Shown: positions 25,719 to 36,645 of the stretch, piece by piece | How the letters are laid out: the number at the start of each line of letters is the position of its first letter | Position numbering within the stretch: position 1 is the first letter of the stretch | NCBI GenBank assembly: GCA_008729055.1 | Contig: SDUX01000002.1 | Span: 7,107,485-7,171,484 of the forward strand | Source: Pyropia haitanensis | Taxonomy: Eukaryota; Rhodophyta; Bangiophyceae; Bangiales; Bangiaceae | Reading direction: 5' to 3' | Length of the DNA stretch: 64,000 bases | The notes under the pieces: model-generated | The model's database searches: none | Told to the model about the DNA's origin: nothing | Seen by the model: the letters and a program-made list of their open reading frames with translations, nothing else | Made by a program: the position numbers and the translations under genes

Positions 25719-26324
25719 TGTGAAAGTCGCCACCTGATGCGGACGGACTTGCCGGATCTTACGACCCGACAGGTCTCAAGTTGTGGCCGGCTGCTTAAGC
25801 GACCGGCCATCGAGATATTGTTGAGCGACTGAGTGGTCAGCCACGGAGGGCAAGATGCCGCACTGGGCGGCGCCACGCCTGGCGCCGCAAGCGTACGCCC
25901 GCAGCGAGACACTGGCTGCTGTTGACCTGTACGGGCCCCTGCCCCTGTTCCGGCGGGACCCCTGCGAGTAGTACTATCGGGTGGAGTGCTGCGCTCGCCC
26001 AGCTTGCGCGGGGCCGGAGGGCCACCCCCTCTGAGCGGGGTCACAAGGGGGGTAGCCTGGCGAGCGGACGCGTGAGGAGTCCCTCGAGATCGGGAGGGGG
26101 GCTCGAGTGAGAGAAACCGGGGGGGGGTTTAGAGGCGTGCCGGTCACCGCCGCAGGCGGTCGGCTGGCTTTGCTCCTTGCCTTTGTTCTTTCTTGTAAAC
26201 CTGCACTCTTGGTATCGCCGATTGCGCGGCGCTTCACTTGTGTAGCTACAGGGCACGATTACGCGAGCCCTGAAGGAACAACGACCTGTGACGCATCTGT
26301 GACGCTTCCCCCTTACTTCCCACA
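25719..26324 (+). repeat. 5' LTR of copia element
   Basis: 606 bp, equal in length to the 3' LTR. It should contain promoter and R/U5 signals, but I could not place them. The sequence after it (26325 onward, TTCGCGAATTACC...) is where the primer-binding site should be; I did not recognise the matching tRNA. Confidence 0.95.
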
Positions 26325-26508
26325 TTCGCGAATTACCAAGTACGGGGCCTCGAAGACTGGCTTTGTTCTTGTGCAGTTGTCACCCCCCCACCCCGGCCCC
26401 CCCGCCCCTCGCCCCCTGCCCCCTTTCGGTCCGATCGCCTGGATTATCGGCAGCCCCGATCACCTGGCCCGTAGATCCTGAGCGTCAAGCAACCATTACC
26501 TTGCCATC

Positions 26509-28095
26509 ATGGTCGACACTGGCTTCAACAGCGATGACGCCAACGGCAGCGGCTCCTCGTCGGTTGGCAAGATCTTCCTGGAGCATGAGAACCTGAGCGA
26601 GCTGTCACCAGTGCAGCAGGGTTTTATCCGCGTTATCCGAGGCATCGAGGAGGAGATTGGGCCTACCACGACGGGCTCTGACGTGAAGGCCATGGTGGTC
26701 GAGGCATACCCACCGGAGAGCTTGTTCGACCCTGACTTGGCTGCCTATCCCAAGATGTACATCCAGCTCCGCAGTTGGCTGGACAAACATGGGGCCGGAC
26801 TGGGTCAGCACCCCTCTCGGCGTGTCTACAACCTTCTCGCGGAACGCCTTTACTTCCTGGACTCAGACATTGACCAGGCAAAGGCATTGGTGCGGGAGCT
26901 GTTCCCACGCAGTCGTGTCCATCGCGGTGGCGGTGGGTCAAACAGTGCGAGTTCCCACACCCCTGCCGGGCAGATGTCCGCCGACCGCATCGGGCAGAGT
27001 ATCGGCATGCGGTACTCTAAGGACAGTATGAAGTTTACGGGGGCTGAGGACCAGGCCTTCCACGAGTACGTTGGCTTTTACCTCAAGGTGGCACGCGACT
27101 TCTCCCTGACGAACGAACAGAAGCTGATGTTCATGTACAACATCTTCGCCGGCGAGGCAATGCGCTTCTTCGATAGCAACGTCGACGGGAAGGTCGAGAC
27201 CTTCTCTGAGGCAGTGCTGCTGATGAACAAGCAGTACAACTCGACGACCCGCCAGACGGCCGTCCAGAACCGTCTGACGAACCTCCGCCATGGCAAGCTC
27301 GTCGCAAAGGGGATGGGCAACAAGGAAGCGCTTGAGCACATTTATGAAACCATCACCAAGCTCTCGCCCCAGCTGCCCATCAACTACCGTGATGACTCCC
27401 ACAAGCGCGACTACCTACGCGTCTCCGTCGTCGGGATTCCTTGGGCCCGCCCTCCTTTGGGCCGCCTGGCCACGGTCAACATGAGCTTCGAGCAACTGTA
27501 CGCCGAGCTGGTTAGCTCCCTACAGCTCGAGGAGGAGTTTGAGGAGGCCAGTGATCTTAACCCGAGCGGCGCGTCCACATCCCCGGTGGTGCAGAGCGGC
27601 GCCAAGCAGACCTTTTTTGCGGGGCAGGGAATGTATGGGCGCCCCAACAAGGGCGTCGGTGCGACACGCCCTGGCCACGGCAAGGCCGGTGGCTCGTCGG
27701 CCAAGGACGGCCGTGGGGCGCGCTTCGATCCCCTATCCATCGCTGGCTGCTTCAACTGTGATGACCCGAAGCACGTCCTCAAGAACTGCCCCAAGCCAAT
27801 CAACACCATCAAGGCCACGGAACGTAAGGTGGCCTACTACGACAAAAAGACCAAGGGTGGGCGCGCTTCCGTTGCCGCCGTGCTCTACCAACTCGCTCTC
27901 CAGGTCAACCCGTCGGCGACTGTTGGGGATGCTCACGACCTGGAGGAGGCACTGATCTTTGGCCGTCCGGATGACGGCACAACGACGGTCGAGGAAGCGG
28001 ACGACCACTACGTGGAAGGGCCCGAAGATGATGAGGGCGACGCAGCGCGAGGGAGCAGCAGCGGCAGCCAGGTGGGTTTTTTCCGGGGGGTGTGA
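26509..28095 (+). CDS. gag: Gag of copia element
   Basis: Capsid/nucleocapsid protein of 528 aa, start ATG in CATCATGG context 184 nt after the LTR. The central part (about 175-290, around VGFYLKVARDF and EQKLMFMYNIF) looks like a retrotransposon gag domain. The nucleocapsid zinc knuckle is CFNCDDPKHVLKNC with Cys414, Cys417, His422, Cys427 (CX2CX4HX4C). An acidic tail follows. The frame ends at TGA 28093-28095 and overlaps the pol frame, open from 28035, by about 60 nt. Confidence 0.92.
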   Translation: MVDTGFNSDDANGSGSSSVGKIFLEHENLSELSPVQQGFIRVIRGIEEEIGPTTTGSDVKAMVVEAYPPESLFDPDLAAYPKMYIQLRSWLDKHGAGLGQHPSRRVYNLLAERLYFLDSDIDQAKALVRELFPRSRVHRGGGGSNSASSHTPAGQMSADRIGQSIGMRYSKDSMKFTGAEDQAFHEYVGFYLKVARDFSLTNEQKLMFMYNIFAGEAMRFFDSNVDGKVETFSEAVLLMNKQYNSTTRQTAVQNRLTNLRHGKLVAKGMGNKEALEHIYETITKLSPQLPINYRDDSHKRDYLRVSVVGIPWARPPLGRLATVNMSFEQLYAELVSSLQLEEEFEEASDLNPSGASTSPVVQSGAKQTFFAGQGMYGRPNKGVGATRPGHGKAGGSSAKDGRGARFDPLSIAGCFNCDDPKHVLKNCPKPINTIKATERKVAYYDKKTKGGRASVAAVLYQLALQVNPSATVGDAHDLEEALIFGRPDDGTTTVEEADDHYVEGPEDDEGDAARGSSSGSQVGFFRGV

Positions 28096-31000
28096 GTCGT
28101 CGGCACACCCCCAACGTAAGACGAAAAGCCCCCCCTTGGGAGGCTGATCGACACGCCCTCGAGTGCCTACTGGTCGACGGCCGCAGCGCCCCTGGATTCA
28201 TGGGGGCGTGCCTAGACACGGGCGCTACCCGAACGGTTATCGGGCGAGGTCAGGCGCTGGCGTACGCCCGGATGATTGGCCAGCCTCTCATCCTTGAGAA
28301 GGCGAGAGCCACCAACTTCCTCTTCGGCGGTGTACTCACCCCAAGCCTCGGACTGCTTACCGTCCGCGTCCCTGTTTCGGCGGACCACTACGCCCTCTTA
28401 AGGGTGGACGTGGTCGCCCTTGACATCCCCTTCTTGCTGGGACTAGACGTCCTGGACAGGTTGGCCTTGTACGTCAACAACGTCAAGAACCAGCTGAAGT
28501 GTGACGAGCGCAAGATTGCCACCCCCCTGGTCCGTAAAAACGAGCACATCTACCTCGAGTGGGGCCAGGCAGTCCACTACACTACAGTTGAGCTGAACCG
28601 CCTACATAGGCACTTCAATCACCCGCACGCGGACAGGTTGTCCGCACTGCTGCGGCGTGCCGGCGACGGCACCATTGACGCCAGCACCCGGGCTGAATTG
28701 GAGCGGCTCACGGCGGCCTGCGATGTCTGCCAACGGCTCGCCCAGGCGCCCGGACGCTTCCGAGTGGCCTTGCCACACGAGGACGTGGTGTTTAACCGGA
28801 CGGTCCTGATGGACCTTATGTATCTCGATGGCCATTCGGTCCTACACGTGGTCGACAAGGACACATTGTTTAGCGCAGCTGCCTTCACCCGTGGCGAGAA
28901 GCTGGAGGAGCTCTGGCAGTTGTACCTGCACGTGTGGGTGCACCCCTATGTCGGGCACCCCCAAGTGCTACATGCTGACCAGGCGCCGCAATTCAAGTCG
29001 CCTGCCTGGCGCGCCCTCACTACCTCCGCAGGTACAGAGCTGGTACTGTCTGGAGTGGAGTCACACAACGCCCTAGGTGGAGGTGAGCGCTACCATGCCT
29101 TCCTGCGGTCCATATACCGCAAGGTTAGGGCGGACCACCCCGGCATTCAACAAGAGGCGGCCCTCTCTACCGCGGTCACGGCAATGAACCAGACAGCTGG
29201 ACCTCGCGGACTGGTCCCGACCCTGCTTGTGTTTGGGGTCATCCCTAGAACGCCGGTTGCCCCTCTTGCCCTACCAGACCAACGTGAACGCATGAAGGCC
29301 ATGGTTGCAGCCCGGAAGGAGATGGAAGCTGTCATCGCCAAGTCTCGACTGCGTGTCGCCCTGTCAACAAACGTACCAGCAGCCGCCGACAGAGTCGTGA
29401 ACCCTGGTGACCAAGTACTGGTCTACCGGGAACCGCCGGTCGACGAGTGGGTGGGACCCTTTTCCCTCGTAGCCCAACGCGACAAGATTGTGTGGCTGGC
29501 TGTCGACGGCGCCCTGAGACAGTTCTCTGTCGACAAGATTAAGCGGTACATGCAAGCTGCCCCGTCATCGGACCCTAGGCCCGCAAGTTCCCCCGCGGAC
29601 CAGTCCGCGACCGAGCCATCTCCTCCTGGTAGCAACGACAGCGGGCTGCCGCCTGGCGGTAGTGCCAACCCAAGCAACGGCGCCGGGAACGCCGCAGGGT
29701 CCTCTGTCGTCCCACCGGCTCAACCACAGCCGGCGTCACCCCCACCACCACTTATTGGACAACCTCCACCGCCCACAACGGGGCCTCCCAACACGCCATC
29801 GTCGGACCTACGGAGCGCCGCGCTTGACCCGAACATTGACAATGGGCAGCTGTTGGACGCAATTGTGACTGGAGAAGCCTTCTTGTCGACCGCTCGTGCC
29901 GACTGTCGAGGCTTTGTGGCTCGCCTTCCCCGTGCGAATCTGTGTCCATCGAACGTCCTTGCCTCTTATGGGCGCAACTATCGCGCTCGTCGCAGCCTTT
30001 CGCCTCGCGGGCTGGCAAAGGCGACGGCTTCCACCGCGGCGTCGAAAGCCATTGGTGTCATACGACGCGGCGACGACGATGTCAGTGTCTCGGCCGCGGT
30101 CAAGGACTACCTGACCGTGGTCGTCCCGGAGGGCGACCCACGCATCCAGACCGCACGGTTCCAGGCGGCGGCTCGCAAGGAGGCGGACGGTCTTCAGGAA
30201 CGGGGCACGTTTAGGCGGGTCAAGAAGCAGGATGTGCCAGCGGATGCCAACATCATTGGTGGCCGCTTCGTGTATACCCTGAAGAACCACAATACCCCCC
30301 AAGAGTTCCCCAAAGCACGGTTTGTAGCCCAAGGTCATCGGGACAAGGCTAAAGAGTTTGTGGTGCACAACCTCGCCACGCTGAGGCAGCGGTCGACACG
30401 ACTGCTGGTGTCAACCTCGGCCGTTCTTGGCCTGCGACTGTTCGCTCACGACATCACACAAGCCTACCTCCAAAGCAGGGACAAGTTTTCACGGCAGCTG
30501 TACCTGCGTCCTCGCCCCAAGGACGTCCATCTCTTCGACATGGAGGCTGACGAGCTGCTACATATCGAGCTGCCCCTTTACGGGGTCTGCGATGCAGGTG
30601 ACTACTGGAATGCGACCATTAATGCCCACATTGAGGAGGACCTGAAGATGACGCCCCTGACGTCCGACCCAGCGCTGTTCTACAGGCGTAAGGAAGACGG
30701 TGCTCTGTCCGGACTTCTCGGTGCCTATGTGGACGACTGCTTCATGGGTGGCGACCAGTCCTTTCAGACAGCGTGCGAGGCCATGCTTGTCAAATTCCAG
30801 GGTAAGGAGCGAGTCTGGGACGACACCGAGTTCGTCGGCGTGCGGGTGTCTACCGTCCAGGGGAGGGACTACCACTATGTGTTGGACCAGGTAGCGTACG
30901 TGGACAACCTGAAGCTGCTGCCGATGGACGCTACCTTCACCAAGTTTGCCTCCGCCCGAGCTGGGCTGGCCTGGGTTGGGCACACCCGCCCCGATCTGTG

Positions 31001-31688
31001 CAGCGGCGTAAATAAGCTGGCGCAGGTGACTGAGGGCAGGTATGGCTCGTCGACCATCAAGACGTACAACAGCCTTGTCAAGAAAGCCAAGGCTGGGCGT
31101 GACCTCGTGCTCAAGTATCCCAAGCTGGACGTCCACACCCTTCACCTACGTACATACGCCGACTCGTCATTTGCCAACAACTATGACAACTCGACGCAGG
31201 TGGGCTTCATCATTTTGCTCTGCGACGGCGCTGGGAATGCGCACGTCCTCAACTTTGCTAGCCGCAAGTGCAAGCGAGTGGTGAGGTCGGTGATGGCTGG
31301 TGAGGTATATGCCTTCACCTGCGCATTTGATGAGGCGTTCGTGCTACGCTATGACCTGGAGCAGCTGTATGGTCGGCGCATCCCTCTCTCTCTCTTCACC
31401 GACTCGAAGCAGCTATTTGACGTCGTGACAAAAGCGTCGCACCCAACCGAGAAGCGGCTGATGGTAGACGTTGCTGCTGCACGCCAGGCCTACAACCGCT
31501 ACGACATATCCAACGTCGGACTGATTGCATCGGATGACAACCTGGCCGACCCTCTTACGAAGGAACGCGGCTGCCCGGCGTTGGAGACGATGCTGCGTAC
31601 CGGGACGGACCACACCCCCGTGGTCCAGTGGGTCATCCGACCACCCGCTGGCCCCCCGTGTCTGACCACGGGAGTCCCGGCAGTGTGA
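28035..31688 (+). CDS. pol: Pol of copia element, in the -1 frame relative to gag
   Basis: The frame is open from 28035 (after TGA 28032-28034) to TGA 31686-31688. That stop lies inside the 3' LTR. Residues below are counted from codon 28092. Protease motif LDTGAT has Asp42. Integrase has an HHCC zinc finger (HRHFNHPH ... CDVC) and catalytic Asp241, Asp296, Glu332 with 35 residues between the last two, as in DD35E. Reverse transcriptase has ARFVAQGH, DITQAYLQ and the YVDD box at about 879-882. RNase H has TYADSSFANN, a Glu in MAGEVYAF, and LFTDSKQL. There is no upstream ATG before the protease region; the first in-frame ATG is at 28200, just before LDTGAT. Expression therefore most likely needs -1 frameshifting from gag. 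No internal stop was seen, so the element may be active. Confidence 0.93.
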   Translation, partial: GRRSAREQQRQPGGFFPGGVSRRHTPNVRRKAPPWEADRHALECLLVDGRSAPGFMGACLDTGATRTVIGRGQALAYARMIGQPLILEKARATNFLFGGVLTPSLGLLTVRVPVSADHYALLRVDVVALDIPFLLGLDVLDRLALYVNNVKNQLKCDERKIATPLVRKNEHIYLEWGQAVHYTTVELNRLHRHFNHPHADRLSALLRRAGDGTIDASTRAELERLTAACDVCQRLAQAPGRFRVALPHEDVVFNRTVLMDLMYLDGHSVLHVVDKDTLFSAAAFTRGEKLEELWQLYLHVWVHPYVGHPQVLHADQAPQFKSPAWRALTTSAGTELVLSGVESHNALGGGERYHAFLRSIYRKVRADHPGIQQEAALSTAVTAMNQTAGPRGLVPTLLVFGVIPRTPVAPLALPDQRERMKAMVAARKEMEAVIAKSRLRVALSTNVPAAADRVVNPGDQVLVYREPPVDEWVGPFSLVAQRDKIVWLAVDGALRQFSVDKIKRYMQAAPSSDPRPASSPADQSATEPSPPGSNDSGLPPGGSANPSNGAGNAAGSSVVPPAQPQPASPPPPLIGQPPPPTTGPPNTPSSDLRSAALDPNIDNGQLLDAIVTGEAFLSTARADCRGFVARLPRANLCPSNVLASYGRNYRARRSLSPRGLAKATASTAASKAIGVIRRGDDDVSVSAAVKDYLTVVVPEGDPRIQTARFQAAARKEADGLQERGTFRRVKKQDVPADANIIGGRFVYTLKNHNTPQEFPKARFVAQGHRDKAKEFVVHNLATLRQRSTRLLVSTSAVLGLRLFAHDITQAYLQSRDKFSRQLYLRPRPKDVHLFDMEADELLHIELPLYGVCDAGDYWNATINAHIEEDLKMTPLTSDPALFYRRKEDGALSGLLGAYVDDCFMGGDQSFQTACEAMLVKFQGKERVWDDTEFVGVRVSTVQGRDYHYVLDQVAYVDNLKLLPMDATFTKFASARAGLAWVGHTRPDLCSGVNKLAQVTEGRYGSSTIKTYNSLVKKAKAGRDLVLKYPKLDVHTLHLRTYADSSFANNYDNSTQVGFIILLCDGAGNAHVLNFASRKCKRVVRSVMAGEVYAFTCAFDEAFVLRYDLEQLYGRRIPLSLFTDSKQLFDVVTKASHPTEKRLMVDVAAARQAYNRYDISNVGLIASDDNLADPLTKERGCPALETMLRTGTDHTPVVQWVIRPPAGPPCLTTGVPAV
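28074..28124 (+). promoter_or_regulatory. Predicted -1 ribosomal frameshift signal (slippery site plus H-type pseudoknot)
   Basis: The heptamer GGGTTTT at 28074-28080 is in the right phase of gag (G GGT TTT). A 5-nt spacer follows, then a 9-bp stem (28086-28094 with 28104-28112). Loop bases 28097-28101 (TCGTC) can pair with 28120-28124 (GACGA) to make a second stem. Slipping by -1 enters the pol frame with no stop before protease. The gag TGA sits inside this structure. Confidence 0.75.
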
Positions 31689-32289
31689 AAGTCGCCACCT
31701 GATGCGGACGGACTTGCCGGATCTTACGACCCGACAGGTCTCAAGTTGTGGCCGGCTGCTTAAGCGACCGGCCATCGAGATATTGTTGAGCGACTGAGTG
31801 GTCAGCCACGGAGGGCAAGATGCCGCACTGGGCGGCGCCACGCCTGGCGCCGCAAGCGTACGCCCGCAGCGAGACACTGGCTGCTGTTGACCTGTACGGG
31901 CCCCTGCCCCTGTTCCGGCGGGACCCCTGCGAGTAGTACTATCGGGTGGAGTGCTGCGCTCGCCCAGCTTGCGCGGGGCCGGAGGGCCACCCCCTCTGAG
32001 CGGGGTCACAAGGGGGGTAGCCTGGCGAGCGGACGCGTGAGGAGTCCCTCGAGATCGGGAGGGGGGCTCGAGTGAGAGAAACCGGGGGGGGGTTTAGAGG
32101 CGTGCCGGTCACCGCCGCAGGCGGTCGGCTGGCTTTGCTCCTTGCCTTTGTTCTTTCTTGTAAACCTGCACTCTTGGTATCGCCGATTGCGCGGCGCTTC
32201 ACTTGTGTAGCTACAGGGCACGATTACGCGAGCCCTGAAGGAACAACGACCTGTGACGCATCTGTGACGCTTCCCCCTTACTTCCCACA
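31684..32289 (+). repeat. 3' LTR of copia element
   Basis: 606 bp, same ends as the 5' LTR. The sequence just upstream (31665-31683) is not a clean polypurine tract, which is unusual for this class. Confidence 0.95.
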
Positions 32290-34107
32290 GTGGACGAGCC
32301 GGGGGTGCGCGCTTGCAGCAGCGGCTGGGGGGGCACGCCGCACACCCGCGCCCCGTGGGCGATGGGAGGGGGGGGGGGGGGGGGGGGGAGAGCCGACTGC
32401 CACGTGGATGTGTCGCTCTCGCTGTTGCAATCGCGGGTGGTGGTCGTGGGCGCGCCGACCCGCCGCCACCACGAACGCAAAACACGCGGCCAGGGTGTGC
32501 GCAGCGGTTGAAAGGGGGGGGGGGCAGGGTACGGACTGTATGCGGCGCCACCCGCACTGTACTGAATCTCTGACGTAGGACGTGGTGACCGCTGGGCACG
32601 ACGACGAGCCGGCGTCCTGCGGATCTTGGCCGTGTCACGGATCAAGAAACAAGACGCAGGGGTCCGCCGCGCGGCGACCGTCAGCTGCGAGGGAGCCCCT
32701 TGCGGCAGCCGTCGTGGCGCCCGGCCGCCGCCGTCGCGGGCAACGCGGCGGCCCGCCAGCCGCCCGCCCGCCCCGCCCGCCGCCCGCCCGCCCGCCCGCC
32801 CGCCCGCCCGCCCGCTCGCGCCGCGCCGCCCGCGGTCGCCCCGGCCAACGGGACGGCCGGCCGGCGCGCCGCGCAGCACGCGGCCCCCCCGTTCCCGCCG
32901 CCAACGGGGCGGCCAGGCCGGGCGGCCGCGACGCCCCCACCCCGCCGCCCCGCCCGTCGCCACGGTGGCGGCCGCGGCGTCCGCGGCGGCTGCAAGCCGG
33001 CCGGCTGCTGCAAGCCGCCAGCGCGACGGGGGGCGGCGGACCTGCCGGTGCCGCCGGCGACACCGCTCCGCCCACCGCCACCGGCGGGGTGGTGGTCGCC
33101 GCCGCCCAGCAGACGCGGCGGCGGGACTGGGGCGTTGACCGTGCCGCTGGTGCCGCTCCCCGCCGCCGCCCCCGTGCCTTCTTCCGCCGGCAGTGTGGGC
33201 AGCAGGCACGGCATCCACCTGCTGTCACCCCACGCTGTCACCTCTTCCCCCCCCAGCACCCTTGGCGGCGTGGACACTGGCCGCCACCTTTCGGCCTCGC
33301 GTCGCCGCTCGCGCCGCAACCTTGGCCGCTGCCCCCCCCCGCCAAACCCGCCACGCCGCGCAGCGAGCAAGATCAAAACGAATCGCCGCCACCCACCCGC
33401 GTGCGCTGCGGGGGGTGGACCGCAGCGTCACTGCGACGGTGATGGGGGGGCGTGACCCACCGCCACCCGGCTGGCAGCCCCAACCGCCGTCGCAGACGGC
33501 GATGGGTACCGCCGCAGTCACCGCGTTGGTGTGGGAAGTCAGACAGCGGGGCACCTGCGACGGAGGCCACGCAAAACGAAAACAGCTTGGGGCGAGAGGC
33601 GGACTGGGGGGGAGCTGGTTGGGAGGCACGGCAGCGGCGAGGAGACCGAGGACCGCTTCCTCTCTGAGTTTGGTGTGGCAGGGGAGATCGGGGATGGGCC
33701 AGTCACAGTCACATTGCAACTGTACGCGGAAAGCACATTCCAGCGCGCCATGTGAAGCGCACGACGTCCGCGATGCAGCCAGCAACCCGTCCGGTGGGCA
33801 GGGCGCGCTCGTTCTCTGCTACTGCAGTTCGCAGCGGGACTGTTCATGCAGAGCTCGTGCAACGCGTGTACGAAGCAGGGCGTCCATCCGATCCGCAGCC
33901 CTCAAAACGACGATCACAATCCATTTGTCTCGATGGCGCCCACTCCAATGGGCAAGAAAGCGCACTCACAGACACCACGCAATACAGCATCCGCACCATG
34001 GCAGGTCGCCACGGGTGTACGCGCCATGTCACGCCACGTGTGGCCACGCCTTGTCAGTGGCGGCACAGCCGCCCGGCCGGAGTCTTGCACGTCCCCCACG
34101 AGCGCCA
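32290..34107. other. Unassigned region between copia element and TM9SF gene A
   Basis: GC-rich to 33.5 kb, then more balanced. Several frames reach 200-300 codons but all are Arg/Pro/Ala-rich shadows on both strands. No family was recognised. The right part (33.7-34.1 kb) is probably 3' flank of TM9SF gene A. Confidence 0.4.
32781..32814. repeat. (CCCG)n microsatellite
   Basis: About eight units of CCCG, flanked by imperfect CCCG/GCCG repeats. Confidence 0.85.
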
Positions 34108-36645
34108 CTACTCGACGCGCACGACGCTGTAGATCTTGTTGACAAAGATGTATGAGGCGGCAAAGCCTATTGCACCTGTCATCAGCGCAAACGCACTCGA
34201 CGCGATCGCGCTGTACACAAAGAAGATCGTCGATGACAGCAGGTGCGTCGACCACTCGAGGCCGCTCTGCATCGTGTAGAACCACAGGCTGTAGGCAAAC
34301 ACCCACAGCCCCGACGACGCGGTGAAGGTGAAGGCATTCCACCACCACCTCCAGTCCTCGTGCGTCAGCGACAGGTACACGAACACGATTGACACCTGTG
34401 GTAGGATGCATCAAGGTCAGATGGGGGGGAGTCACACCACGGGAACACCAGTCCGGGAAAGGGATCAGCCAAGAAGGTCGGTGCCGACACACAGGAGCCA
34501 GTTAGACCCGTTCATAGCCTTGCATCCCATTGATCCCCGCCCAAACCCAATCATCAGCACGACACTGGACGCACACGGGACGAGATACAAGAAAAGAAAA
34601 AAGGCAACACCGTCAACCGAGCGCACACGCAACATGGCCAACGTACCTCGGCGCACGACACGACCAGCAGCGCAAAAACAATAAACAGGAACCCAAACAT
34701 GTAGTACAGCTGCGACGTCAGCACCATCACTAGCTCGATGAAGACCACCCCAAAGCACAGGATCCCCGTTGCCACCGCGTACCAGCTGGGGGAGATCCCC
34801 ATCGGCGGCCGCGGGATGGCCCGTGCAATCGCGTTGACGCGCGTCGGCCAGTCAGCGGGCTTGACCTTGTACCCGGCGTACGCGCCCGTGATGGACAGGG
34901 GCAGCGCCACAAACAACCACAGCGCCAGCAGCAGCAGGAGCGTGAAGAAGCTGACCGACATGGTGCTCCGCGCGGCCCACAGCAGTAGGTTGAGGGAAAA
35001 GAAGAGGGCGCCCACCAGGCCGGGGTACGCCATCCCCGCGCCGAGCGTCACCGCCTTGCGGTCCAGCCCACCCCAGCGGCCATACAGCATGGCAGACACG
35101 TAGCCCGGGACCGCACCGGTCAGCGCCCAGAGCAGCAGCATCGCACTGAGCAGGCCACCACGGTTGGCAGGCGACAGCAGGCCCAGCAGCGCAAACACCA
35201 GCGTGATCACCGTCACCACCGTCACCTGCGCGCCCGTGCCGACCGCAATGGCCAGCGCCGCCGGGTGCGATGGTGAGCGGAAGACGTCGCCGTGGACCAG
35301 CTTCCACCCCGCGTCATCGGCCAGATCATCGTCCCCGTCCAGGCGGTTGTAGCGCGCAAAGTCAGCGTGAACGGTGCGGAGGAGGATGAGGGCCACCATG
35401 CCGGCTAGGAAGAGCGCAATCATCACCTGTGAGCACGAACAAGGTAGAAAAAAGGCGCACACCCGCAGGGCACCCACCAAGGATTGCACAGTTCAGCACA
35501 AAACAGGAGACGACAACGCAGAGCACCACACAAGTGTGAGAAGGCCGACGGAGAGCCCAAAACCGAGATGGGCAGCACCACCAACAGAGCCCACTACGCG
35601 GCGGCCACCGCCAAAACTGGTAAGAAACGCCGAGCGCCGCATCGCCCCACGCATCTACCACACGTACCGAATTGACAACGCTGAACCACTGGATCTGCAC
35701 CTGCACGGCGTTGGCGTTGAGTAGCGCGTCCCAGCGGGTGGCCCACGCCTGCTGGCTCTCCACCCACTCCACGTCGTAGGTGATGGAATTGGTGAGCACC
35801 GGCGCGCCGTCGCCCGCGCGGCGCGACGCAGCCCGCCCCGGCACGCGCAGCGGCTCATTGTCGGTGCCGTTGACCGGGCACGTGGCCAGCTTCCCGTCCA
35901 CATTCTGATGGTTGACGCTCATCGGCTGCACCTCAAAGCCCACAATCCGGTACACCGGGTTGCGGGGCTTGCCCGACGCCGCCGACGCGGCCGCCGCCGC
36001 CGCCATCGCCACGTCCGTCGACGCGGGCTCGTGGTACAGCACCCGCAGGCGCAGGTGGTTGTACAGGAACATCGAGCCCGAGCTGTCCTCCACGCCCAGC
36101 GGGTAGCCGAGCATAAACGAGCCGCTCGCGGTCGCGGCGGTCCCCCCCGCGGCAGCGGCGGCCGCCGCCGCCGCGGCCGCCGCCTTGGGCGGCAGCCGCG
36201 TCACCAGCGGCATGTTGTCCAGGTTGAGCCGCACCACGTACTCGTCCGCGATGCGCGCGCGGAGGCGCGCGAGCGGCTTCCCCGCGGGCACCTCAAAGTG
36301 GCATAGCACCTGGCACGTGGCGGGCACGAGCATGTTGAGCTGGAAGCCCGTCGCCTGCGCGCGCTCGCCGACGAGCACCTGCCCCAGGTTGAGGTGCCGC
36401 TTGGCGCGGGGCACCCCCGTCGGCGGCGGGCACAGCGGCAGGCTGTACAGGTCGTAGGGGACCTTGTTTTTTTCCGATGTCAGCCGTGCGGCGAGCACCT
36501 CGGCAGGCGCGCCCCGCGGGTAGTCAACGGGCGCAATGCCGGGGAGGTAAAAGGCGGACGCGGGGCGGGACGTTGTCGCCGCCGCCGCCGCCGCCGCCAC
36601 CGCCGCCAGCATCGCCGCCGCCATTCGCAGCCGCGGGGGGGCCAT
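34108..36645 (-). CDS. TM9SF: TM9SF (nonaspanin) gene A
   Basis: Nonaspanin of Golgi/endosome membranes. Exons on the minus strand: 36645-35668, 35426-34647 and 34395-34108, total 681 aa (human TM9SF2 663). Both donors are GTACGT; introns are 241 and 251 nt. The signal peptide (MAPPRLRMAAAMLAAVAAAA...) is followed by the family's FYLPGIAPVDYP. The lumenal domain has KRHLNLGQVL and VVRLNLDNMP. Exon 2 begins at the family junction VMIALFLAGMVALILLRT and encodes most of the nine membrane spans (YGRWGG, KPADWPTRVNAIAR). Exon 3 carries the last spans and ends NKIYSVVRVE. Exon 1 contains Ala-rich inserts absent from gene B. Exons 2-3 and intron 2 are nearly identical to gene B. Divergent from EMC6 copy 1. 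Confidence 0.93.

Larger units (their letters stand above)
25719..32289 (+). mobile_element. Complete Ty1/copia LTR retrotransposon
   Basis: 6,571 bp bounded by two 606-bp LTRs that begin TGTGAAAG and end TTCCCACA (TG...CA). The 5-bp target duplication GTGGA lies at 25714-25718 and 32290-32294. Between the LTRs are gag (zinc knuckle) and pol with protease, integrase, reverse transcriptase, RNase H in that order, the copia order. Both LTRs read the same wherever I compared them, including a 9-base G run, so the insertion is recent. It landed about 1.4 kb upstream of the gene starting at 24280. Confidence 0.97.

Noticed and set aside
28092..28202. Independent translation of pol by re-initiation at GTG 28092 or ATG 28200
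   Set aside because: GTG starts are rare in eukaryotes, and the 28200 start would cut close to the protease motif. The slippery site plus pseudoknot explains pol better, though re-initiation is not excluded.
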